In this document: positions 17,904 through 24,698 of the stretch, one piece after another | Layout of the letters: each line of letters starts with the position of its first letter | Position numbering within the stretch: position 1 is the stretch's first letter | Assembly: GCF_004793545.1 (NCBI RefSeq) | Contig: NZ_SRYA01000007.1 | Coordinates: 1-64,000 of the forward strand | DNA: 64,000 nucleotides | Direction: 5' to 3' | From: Petralouisia muris | GTDB lineage: Bacteria > Bacillota > Clostridia > Lachnospirales > Lachnospiraceae | The notes under the pieces: generated by a model | What the model saw: the letters and a program-made list of their open reading frames with translations, nothing else | The model's database searches: none | Told to the model about the DNA's origin: nothing | Program-made: the position numbers and the translations under genes

Positions 17904-18044
17904 GATATTATTTTTGAAATTAAGTGGATGGAATATATTGACATTTCTTTTCACTCCCGATAAATTATAATGGGGCAGGTGGATTTACAGGGAAAACCCT
18001 TTATCAGAAAGAAGAGCAATAAACAATAGAAAAGAGGGAACCCC

Positions 18045-18527
18045 ATGAAAGAAATGAAAGAATCAATCCGTTTAATGGAAAATTTGTATGCGGTGGAGCG
18101 GATTGTTACAGCAATGGAAAAAGAACCCAAATATTACGGAACAGAAGAGCTGCTCTATGCCAATGAAGTGCATACCTTGAAGATGGTTGCGCAGCAGGAG
18201 GGAATTACCCAGAAGGAGCTGACAGAAATGATGCTCCGGACAAAGGGCGCCACTTCCGTAATGATTAAAAAGCTGGAAAAGAAGGGACTGATAACCAGGG
18301 AAGAAGATGAAAAGGATGCAAGAGCGCTTCGGCTGTATCTGACGGAAAAGGGAAAAAGGGTGCATCAATGTCATTTGGAATATGACGAAAAGGTGATTGG
18401 ATTTTGGATGAAAGAACTGGAGTTTTCTTGGGAAGAGATTTCAACCGCCAATTATGTTCTGGAGAAATATATCCGTTATGTTGGAGATTGGCTGGGGAGA
18501 GACCGCACTTTGCCGGAGAAAAATTGA
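18045..18527 (+). CDS. MarR-family transcriptional regulator
   Basis: A 160-residue winged-helix regulator. ITQKELTEMMLRTKGATSVMIKKLEKKG is the recognition helix region, followed by the wing with ITREEDEKDARALRLYLTEKG, a strong MarR signature. N- and C-terminal helices for dimerisation flank it. Possible promoter boxes TTGACA (17938-17943) and TAAATT (17961-17966) lie upstream with a 17-bp spacer. Whether it controls the permease operon or itself is not visible; no shared palindrome was found. Confidence 0.88.
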   Translation: MKEMKESIRLMENLYAVERIVTAMEKEPKYYGTEELLYANEVHTLKMVAQQEGITQKELTEMMLRTKGATSVMIKKLEKKGLITREEDEKDARALRLYLTEKGKRVHQCHLEYDEKVIGFWMKELEFSWEEISTANYVLEKYIRYVGDWLGRDRTLPEKN

Positions 18528-18568
18528 GGAAATGCGGCGCATGGAGCAGAAATTGAATTGATGCCCTT

Positions 18569-18731
18569 TTAGGAAGTGTTAAAAAATAACCTGTGATATT
18601 GCTTGCCTTTTTCTCCGACAGCACCGCTCAGAAATCAGTTACATAGCCCGCTATGCGCCTGATTTTTGAATGGTACTCTTGAAGAAAAATTCTGCGCACG
18701 ATTTAAAAGTCATTTCTGGACAGTTCCTTAG
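18569..18731. repeat. MITE-like palindromic repeat element (about 160 bp)
   Basis: The ends are near-perfect inverted repeats (AGGAAGTGT at 18571 against AGGAACTGT read from 18730). Inside lies a nested hairpin: AAATCAG (18632-18638), CATAGC (18642-18647), GCTATG (18650-18655), CTGATTT (18659-18665). There is no coding sense in any frame. It fills the gap between convergent genes, as expected for a non-autonomous interspersed repeat. Confidence 0.5.
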
Positions 18732-18748
18732 TAAAAATCGGAATCGCA

Positions 18749-19411
18749 TCAGTCCCATTCCGAAGGCTTTTTCTTTTTGCTTACAAAAAACGGCGGGAAT
18801 ATCCCGAATTTTGCGCCCAGGGCATGAAACAGAGGAAAGAAAATAAGAACAGTCAATACCCGCGCCAGCATGACGGCAGGTTCTGTGTAATTCTCCTGGC
18901 TGGCTTTTTCTGCGTTGCCCATCATATCAACATAGAAGTCCTTTCTGCTTAATGGCTCGCTGAATTCTATCTGGCTCATAAACGCTTTTTCCAGAGTCAG
19001 ATCTTCCCGGACAATTTGTCCCACCGGCAGCGTTGCCTCCCCAGAATAATAGTCTCCTTTTGTCCTGACATTTTCCATATTGATGGCGGCGGCCACCCGC
19101 TCGCCGGAAGGGAGCGTAAGGGCGTACAGATAATGGTTTTTATAGTATCCTGCGCCGCGGTTGCGGTACTCGATTCCAGGTGAGATGACGGTGAACCTTT
19201 CCTGTGTTTCCAGGTCTTCTATAGACTGGGCGCGGAATACATCATCTCCTGCAATACCGCCGATTTCTCCTTCTGCCGCCGTACGTTCTTCGGTATAGCC
19301 TTTGTATTTTTCTTCCATGATACGTTCTGTAAGGCTGGCAGGAAAAATACTGACAAACAATGAGAAGAGCAGGCACAGCCAAATATCAAAGCGCAGATGA
19401 CGATAGCGCAT
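18749..19411 (-). CDS. Membrane-anchored protein of unknown function
   Basis: 220 residues. A hydrophobic segment at about 10-28 (IWLCLLFSLFVSIFP), a polar extracytoplasmic region of about 150 residues with no recognised domain, and a second hydrophobic segment near the C-terminus (VLTVLIFFPLFHALG), ending in a Lys-rich tail. Start 19411 is chosen because GGAGGTGAT lies just upstream. The two-anchor layout suggests both ends in the cytoplasm. It faces the MarR gene convergently, with the MITE-like repeat between them. I do not recognise the family. Confidence 0.7.
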   Translation of the reverse strand: MRYRHLRFDIWLCLLFSLFVSIFPASLTERIMEEKYKGYTEERTAAEGEIGGIAGDDVFRAQSIEDLETQERFTVISPGIEYRNRGAGYYKNHYLYALTLPSGERVAAAINMENVRTKGDYYSGEATLPVGQIVREDLTLEKAFMSQIEFSEPLSRKDFYVDMMGNAEKASQENYTEPAVMLARVLTVLIFFPLFHALGAKFGIFPPFFVSKKKKPSEWD

Positions 19412-19543
19412 AAAAATCACCTCCAAAGATATAATAGCATAAGACAGCACGCTTTTCTAGCCAGAAAGATCTTTTCGAATTTCGTGCCTGCTGAAGAAAA
19501 TTTTTGCGTTATTTAAGTTATTCTATCAATGTCTTTGACTCTT

Positions 19544-19984
19544 TCATTCATAATCATAAAATCCCCCCTGCTTACACTCATAAGAATCCTGTCGGCGGCG
19601 GTTTTTCTGCTTCACGTCAGCTCTGGCACAGTCCTGCTGGTAAATCAGGCCGTCCAGCTCTCCGTGGTCAAAAAACAAAATTTCTTCTGTTTTTTCTTCC
19701 TCCCGCACCGGAAGGAAAATGGTAAGCTGCACCCGGCGGTTTTCGCACTGGGGACATCGGTAGGAATGAAGCCCGCAGGCATAGATTCCAGCAGGAATCT
19801 GAGCCTTTTTCTCCACCGGAACAAGATGTTTCAGGTAATATTCAGGATTTTCGTGGGAACTGTAGTGCCCAACAGTCAAATCCGGCAGGGCGTATAATTG
19901 TTTGTGCAGCACGTCCATCTCACTCTGGCAGAGATTGCACCAGTTTTCATGGAAGATGGAGCGGATTTTTCGAAAAAGTCCCAT
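19544..19984 (-). CDS. Small cysteine-rich hypothetical protein (zinc-ribbon-like)
   Basis: 146 residues with two Cys pairs, WCNLCQ near the N-terminus and YRCPQCEN in the middle, spaced as for a split zinc ribbon. The C-terminal third is charged and glutamine-rich. There is no signal peptide. It lies 23 bp downstream of the next minus-strand gene (20008-20595) and is probably co-transcribed with it. Function unknown. Confidence 0.65.
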   Translation of the reverse strand: MGLFRKIRSIFHENWCNLCQSEMDVLHKQLYALPDLTVGHYSSHENPEYYLKHLVPVEKKAQIPAGIYACGLHSYRCPQCENRRVQLTIFLPVREEEKTEEILFFDHGELDGLIYQQDCARADVKQKNRRRQDSYECKQGGFYDYE

Positions 19985-20007
19985 AGGATATCGACCTCTC
20001 TTTCCTT

Positions 20008-20595
20008 TTATGCTGACCGTTCTTTCGCTTCTGTCAGTACTCCGGCCATCATGTCTGCCTTAGAGATTCCCGTCAGGATGTAGTTGCTGTCCATCCGCCA
20101 GCGTTTATTGGAGGTAAAGGTGTTGACCCGGATGCGGATGCCGTCTATGGTGAATAAAAAGCTGACTCTGCTGCTTCCAGTTAAGGGTCCCATGCCGGTT
20201 TTCCCATCGTCCGTCCAGATTTTGCTGATCCGGCTGGCAGGAAGAACATAGTTCCGGAAAGGATTCCAGAAGAAAATCAAGGCAATCTTCCCATGTTCAA
20301 TATCCACAATCACCGTACAGAAATCGCTGTCAAAGGTGTGGTTGGGCAGAAAACCGCTGCTTTCCAGGTTCCCCGTCAGCTGCCTGCGTTTTCCCTTAAA
20401 AATCATCTTTCCGCCGAAAATCCACCAGAGGACAGACAGGATAGGAGGAACCATAAACAGAATGACGGCTCCCATGCCGCCGTCACGGAAAAACATATAG
20501 CCCAGAAGGAAGCAGAGGGCAGTGATTGCGATAGGCACGAATATGTAAGATAAGAGGTACGGTACATTCGTTTTCTTTACAAGTTCAGAGTTCAT
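20008..20595 (-). CDS. Two-span membrane protein with a PH-like soluble domain
   Basis: 195 residues. Two adjacent hydrophobic segments (about 12-30 and 38-55, FVPIAITALCFLLGY and AVILFMVPPILSVLWW) are followed by about 135 residues rich in beta-strand pattern, resembling a bacterial PH-like domain but without a firm signature. The ATG at 20595 is chosen because the longer frame (to 20712) begins with non-conserved residues. It probably forms an operon with the cysteine-rich gene downstream and is divergent from deoC. Confidence 0.65.
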   Translation of the reverse strand: MNSELVKKTNVPYLLSYIFVPIAITALCFLLGYMFFRDGGMGAVILFMVPPILSVLWWIFGGKMIFKGKRRQLTGNLESSGFLPNHTFDSDFCTVIVDIEHGKIALIFFWNPFRNYVLPASRISKIWTDDGKTGMGPLTGSSRVSFLFTIDGIRIRVNTFTSNKRWRMDSNYILTGISKADMMAGVLTEAKERSA

Positions 20596-20895
20596 AGTAT
20601 GTGTGTTCCTTTCTCGAGTTGTATTTTGAGTGATTTCAGGCTTATGGGCGCTTAAACCGGGGAAGATTGCCCATAGGGAAATCACCGCTGAATCTATGAT
20701 AGCACATTGCATCTTTTTGGTCTATAGAAGAAAATTGACAGACTGTAAAATCTTTGTTAAGTTAGTTTTAACTGTAAAAAATAATGTTCAGGAGGCATAG
20801 TAACATTACAGGAAGAATAGCGTAAGAAGGGAGTTTAGGGGGCGTTGCTTTATAAATATGGCACAACAGAGATAGCGTTCCGGAAAGGAGAATTT

Positions 20896-21561
20896 ATGGA
20901 GAAAACAGAGATTTTAAAAACAGTAGATCACACCTTGCTTACCCAGACAGCCACCTGGGAGGAAATTCGAAAAATTTTGAATGAGGGAATGAAATACCAG
21001 ACAGCGTCTGCGTGCATTCCAGCAGCATATGTAAAGCAGGCCGCGGAATATGTCAAAGGAAAGCTGCCGATTTGCACCGTAATTGGGTTTCCGAACGGTT
21101 ACAGCACTACGGCAGCGAAGGTTTTTGAGACAAAGGACGCCATTGCAAACGGCGCTGAAGAAATTGATATGGTAATCAATATCGGCTGGCTGAAGGATAA
21201 GAAATATCAGGAAATTCAGGAGGAAATCTGCCAGATACATGAAGCCTGCGGCGGAAAAATTTTGAAAGTGATTATTGAAACCTGTCTGCTCACCCAGGAA
21301 GAAAAAATCAAAATGTGTGAAATTGTCACAAAGGCAGGAGCGGAATACATCAAGACCTCCACGGGATTTTCCGTGTCCGGCGCCGTTTTTGAGGATGTAG
21401 AGCTGATGAAAAAGCATATTGGAAAAGATGTGAAAGTAAAAGCCGCAGGCGGCATTGCAACCCTTGCGGATGCTGAGAAATTTATCTGTCTGGGGGCTGA
21501 CAGACTGGGAACCAGCAGAATCATTAAGCTTATCGAGCAGGCAGAAGACGGGCAGTCCTGA
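20896..21561 (+). CDS. deoC: Deoxyribose-phosphate aldolase
   Basis: A 221-residue class I aldolase that splits deoxyribose-5-phosphate into glyceraldehyde-3-phosphate and acetaldehyde. Recognised by KTVDHTLL at the start, [26 protein letters not shown], the Schiff-base segment [10 protein letters not shown], and [12 protein letters not shown] 20896 has GGAAAGGAG 5-6 bp upstream. The cytidine deaminase gene begins 22 bp after its stop, giving a nucleoside-salvage operon. A TTGACA box at 20735-20740 may belong to its promoter. Confidence 0.97.
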   Translation: MEKTEILKTVDHTLLTQTATWEEIRKILNEGMKYQTASACIPAAYVKQAAEYVKGKLPICTVIGFPNGYSTTAAKVFETKDAIANGAEEIDMVINIGWLKDKKYQEIQEEICQIHEACGGKILKVIIETCLLTQEEKIKMCEIVTKAGAEYIKTSTGFSVSGAVFEDVELMKKHIGKDVKVKAAGGIATLADAEKFICLGADRLGTSRIIKLIEQAEDGQS

Positions 21562-21583
21562 AATAGTTATGGGAGAACTGAAA

Positions 21584-22060
21584 ATGATGAATGAAGAATT
21601 GTTAATAGAACCGAAAGTGACGAATGAAGAATTGCTAATAGAACCGAAAATGACGAATGAAGAATTGCTAATAGAAGCGAAAAAAGCCAGAATTCACGCC
21701 TACGCACCCTATTCCCATTTTCAGGTAGGAGCAGCCCTGATGACAAAGAGTGGGAAAATATATCATGGCTGCAACATTGAAAACGCGGCCTATTCGCCTG
21801 CAAACTGTGCGGAGCGGACGGCATTTTTCCGGGCGGTTTATGAAGGGGAGCGGGAGTTTGAGAAAATTGCAATTGCAGGAGGTCCCGAAGGAAAGGAAGC
21901 AGACCAGGTCTGCCCTCCCTGCGGAGTCTGTCGCCAGGTGATGATGGAATTCTGCAATCCGGAAACCTTTCAGATAATTCTGGCAGACGGGAAGGGCAGA
22001 TGCCTGCAGCGTTCCTTAAAAGAACTGCTGCCTCTTGGATTTGGGCCGGAGAACCTTTAA
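21584..22060 (+). CDS. cdd: Cytidine deaminase with a tandemly repeated N-terminus
   Basis: A 158-residue enzyme converting cytidine and deoxycytidine to uridine forms. The zinc-site motifs are HGCNIENAAYS, NCAERTAFF and CPPCGVCRQ, all intact. The normal N-terminal helix (TNEELLIEAKKARIHAY) is preceded by two extra copies of the same 11-residue unit, encoded by three 33-bp units at 21587-21685, adding about 22 residues to the usual 130-135. The start is set by GGGAG at 21571-21575. It forms a salvage operon with deoC. Catalysis should be unaffected, because the repeats precede the core. Confidence 0.95.
   Translation: MMNEELLIEPKVTNEELLIEPKMTNEELLIEAKKARIHAYAPYSHFQVGAALMTKSGKIYHGCNIENAAYSPANCAERTAFFRAVYEGEREFEKIAIAGGPEGKEADQVCPPCGVCRQVMMEFCNPETFQIILADGKGRCLQRSLKELLPLGFGPENL
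21587..21685 (+). repeat. 33-bp tandem repeat, three units, inside cdd
   Basis: Units at 21587-21619, 21620-21652 and 21653-21685 encode MNEELLIEPKV, TNEELLIEPKM and TNEELLIEAKK. Nucleotide differences are few, so the expansion is recent. Confidence 0.93.
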
Positions 22061-22147
22061 GAAACAGATTCTGTGCCTGTACAGCAGTGAAAGTTACAGC
22101 GCCTGCAACAGATATGCTGCGTATATTCCTTTCAAATCATGCCTTTT

Positions 22148-22933
22148 TTAATGGATATCCTTTTTGGCGTATTTCAGATAGGCGGCAATCACGCCTATAG
22201 CGCCCATTGCTGTGCCAACGGCAACCATAGTTTTGTCCAGGCTGCCGTTAGTAATCAGATCAGAGCCTTCACAATATCCGAACGGCGTGATATATTTTAG
22301 AAATTCTGCAGCTTCTGTTATGTTTGCAATCAGGTTCAGGAAATACATCACAGCAGCCAGCCCAAGGCCTGCTCCCACGCTTCCTTTTCGCATAAATGCG
22401 GAGATGCCGAAGCAGATGGCGGCCAGCTCAATTTGAAGCGTGCAGTAGGCCAAATGGAGCAGGTTCAGCTCTTTCCAGGGAATATCTTCTCCGATTGCTG
22501 TGATAGAGGCTGCAGAGAGGGCATAGAGGATCAGGTTCATTGCTATAATCTGAATCAGGACAGCAATCAGCTTTTCTGTGATAATGCGAACTCTGCTGAC
22601 GGGATGCGTCAGCAAAAACTCGGCCGTCTGGCAGCGTTCCTCTTTGCTAAGGATATTCACTGCGCACAGGGCTGCAAAAAATGCTCCGCCAAGGCCCAAT
22701 ACATTGCCGCATTCAACGCTGTAAAATCCAATCAGCGTACCGAAATTCAGTTTATCCATACCAAAGGCAGCGGTAAAAGAGCCCATGGAAGAAAACATAT
22801 CGCTGACCCCTTCCATTTCTCCCTTCATTTCCGGGAACAGGAAAATGCAGACTGCCAGCAGAAATCCAATAGCCGCAGTCCAGATGAGAAAAGCGGCTTT
22901 GCCTTGCCGAAGCTCATGTGTTACAATTGTCAT
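22148..22933 (-). CDS. ABC-2 type transporter permease
   Basis: 261 residues with about six hydrophobic segments, starting after an N-terminal ELRQGKAAFLIW. The segment LLTHPVSRVRIITEKLIAV is typical of ABC-2 permeases that pair with drug-type ATPases. It overlaps the ATPase gene by 4 bases and ends KYAKKDIH. The three-gene minus-strand set (TetR, ATPase, permease) looks like a repressor-controlled efflux system. Substrate unknown. Confidence 0.88.
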   Translation of the reverse strand: MTIVTHELRQGKAAFLIWTAAIGFLLAVCIFLFPEMKGEMEGVSDMFSSMGSFTAAFGMDKLNFGTLIGFYSVECGNVLGLGGAFFAALCAVNILSKEERCQTAEFLLTHPVSRVRIITEKLIAVLIQIIAMNLILYALSAASITAIGEDIPWKELNLLHLAYCTLQIELAAICFGISAFMRKGSVGAGLGLAAVMYFLNLIANITEAAEFLKYITPFGYCEGSDLITNGSLDKTMVAVGTAMGAIGVIAAYLKYAKKDIH

Positions 22934-23811
22934 GCTTTGTCACCATCCTTTTCATAGTAGTGCAGGAAGATCTCTTCCAGATCTGGTTCTGAGATGGAAA
23001 GGTCTGTAATATGCCCTGCTGCAAGTGTTTGTAAGAGAAGGTTCATATCGCCGCTGTAAAGGAAGCTTGTGAAGCCGTTTCCGTCTGTTTTGTCACGGAT
23101 TCCGTCCAGACCTTGTAAGGCCACGCTGCCGTGTAGGGTTACACGTCTGGCATTGGTTTTTGAGAGTGCATCCACTTGGTCACAGACGATGATTCTGCCT
23201 TCCCGGATAATCGCCGCCCGGCTGCAGTTTCTTTGGATCTCGGACAATACATGGCTGGACAGAAATATTGTGGCGCCTTTGCGGTTCTGTTCTCTGAGAA
23301 TCTCAAAAAACTCCCGCTGTATCAGGGGATCGAGTCCCCCGGTGGGTTCATCCAGGATCAAAAGCTTTGGATTGCTTTGGAGCGCACAGACGATTGCCAC
23401 CTTCTTGCGGTTGCCGAAAGACAGCTGATCTACTTTGCGGGAGGAATCCAGCTGCAGCCGTTCGCAGAGTTCTTTTGCTCTTTTGCTGCAGTTTATTTTT
23501 CGCATATGGGCGGACAGCTTTAGAATATCTTTTACCTTCATGCCAGGATAAAAGACTGCTTCGGAGGGGAGGTAGCCAATGTTTTTTAAAATTGTTTCCC
23601 GCTCTGTCCGGATATCTTTTCCAAAAATCTGCGCGCTGCCAGAAGTGGGTGAAATAAGTCCTGTCAGGGTGCGGATGGTTGTGGATTTTCCTGCGCCGTT
23701 GGGACCGATAAAGCCGAAGAATTCTCCTTCCCTCACTGACAGGTTCAGTGCATCAATACCTCTGGATGTTCCATAATATTTTGTCAGACTGCTTGTTTTA
23801 ATTGCTTCCAT
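22930..23811 (-). CDS. ABC transporter ATP-binding protein (CcmA/drug-exporter type)
   Basis: 293 residues. Walker A is GPNGAGKST, the signature region is LSFGNRKKVAI, Walker B is LLILDEPTGGLDPL and the H-loop is IFLSSHVLSE. About 80 extra C-terminal residues form the accessory domain typical of ATPases paired with ABC-2 permeases. The signature reads LSFGN rather than LSGGQ, a tolerated variant. It overlaps the permease gene and sits 69 bp after the TetR gene; its ribosome site GGAGGGAG lies in a duplicated copy of the TetR 3' end. Confidence 0.93.
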   Translation of the reverse strand: MEAIKTSSLTKYYGTSRGIDALNLSVREGEFFGFIGPNGAGKSTTIRTLTGLISPTSGSAQIFGKDIRTERETILKNIGYLPSEAVFYPGMKVKDILKLSAHMRKINCSKRAKELCERLQLDSSRKVDQLSFGNRKKVAIVCALQSNPKLLILDEPTGGLDPLIQREFFEILREQNRKGATIFLSSHVLSEIQRNCSRAAIIREGRIIVCDQVDALSKTNARRVTLHGSVALQGLDGIRDKTDGNGFTSFLYSGDMNLLLQTLAAGHITDLSISEPDLEEIFLHYYEKDGDKA

Positions 23812-23823
23812 ATTTTGCTCCCT

Positions 23824-23918
23824 CCGAAGATAGATGTTTTTCCGAAATTTTGTCTGTGACGTAAAGTTTTTTCATGATTTTTACTCCTTCCGAAGATAGA
23901 TGTTTTTCCAAAATTCTA
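23824..23918. repeat. Imperfect direct duplication (66-bp offset) at the tetR 3' end
   Basis: CCGAAGATAGATG and following bases at 23824 recur at 23890, with similarity continuing through GTAAAG in both copies. The second copy is inside the tetR C-terminal codons; the first supplies the leader of the ATPase gene. Confidence 0.7.
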
Positions 23919-24492
23919 TCAGCCTTGTAAAGTCTTTTTCCATTTGGGCCATATCCACATCACCCCGCTGAACCATTTCCCAGAGATACCCCTCTGACGC
24001 CCAATACATTTCCTGGTACATCATCGGAATATCCAGGCCCGGGATAAATTGCGCCGGATCAAAATTCAGCCGTGCTTTGTCTGCTTTCAAATTGAAATAT
24101 TTGTGATAGCTTGCCTGGACAGCAGCGGAAATCTCAGCGTCTTTTTCGTAAAACGCCTTAATGGTAAAGTTTGCCATATCTGGATACAGGCGAATGATTT
24201 CCATCTTTGCCTGCATGCCCCGTTCTATGCTATCAAACAGTTCCTTCTGGTTATAGCAGTCATATCTGGTCAGATATTCAATGGTTGTTGTCGCGCATTT
24301 GTCCCAAAGAAACAGATAGAACTCCTTCTTGTTGTGAAAATAGTGAAACAGCAGGGATTTGCTGATTCCTGCTGCATCAGCAATCTCGCTCATGGGGCTG
24401 TTTTTATAAGAGTTCTGCGAAAATACCCGGTATCCGGCGTTTATAATGGTCCGTTGTTTTTCCGCAGGTAAAGAAAAGAACTTTTCATTCAT
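23881..24492 (-). CDS. TetR/AcrR-family repressor
   Basis: 203 residues. The N-terminal DNA-binding domain has IINAGYRVFSQNSYKNSPMSEIADAAGISKSLLFHYFHNKKEF, a clear TetR helix-turn-helix. The C-terminal ligand domain is typical in length, and TetR_C-like wording continues to FWKNIYLRKE. It is the first gene of the minus-strand efflux set. A perfect palindrome (24508-24520) about 16-28 bp upstream of the start is its likely operator, suggesting autorepression and repression of the ABC genes. Confidence 0.92.
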   Translation of the reverse strand: MNEKFFSLPAEKQRTIINAGYRVFSQNSYKNSPMSEIADAAGISKSLLFHYFHNKKEFYLFLWDKCATTTIEYLTRYDCYNQKELFDSIERGMQAKMEIIRLYPDMANFTIKAFYEKDAEISAAVQASYHKYFNLKADKARLNFDPAQFIPGLDIPMMYQEMYWASEGYLWEMVQRGDVDMAQMEKDFTRLIEFWKNIYLRKE

Positions 24493-24507
24493 AGCGATAC
24501 CTCCGTG

Positions 24508-24520
24508 AACCGATTCGGTT
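24508..24520. promoter_or_regulatory. Candidate TetR operator
   Basis: AACCGA-T-TCGGTT is a perfect dyad just upstream of tetR. A further half-site, ACCGAT, lies at 24542-24547. Confidence 0.6.
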
Positions 24521-24698
24521 AATCATATTGTAAGTCCGTTGACCGATTTTGAGAAGGCCTTGTTGCAGAAATTTATAAATATGGTGATTTTTATTTGATA
24601 TTTTTCTAGTTAAGTTATACAATGGGAGTAAGCGATAAGATGGAGATGACATGCAACAGTTTTTCAGGACGCAGTTTATCCTGCAGGGAGGGAAAGGT

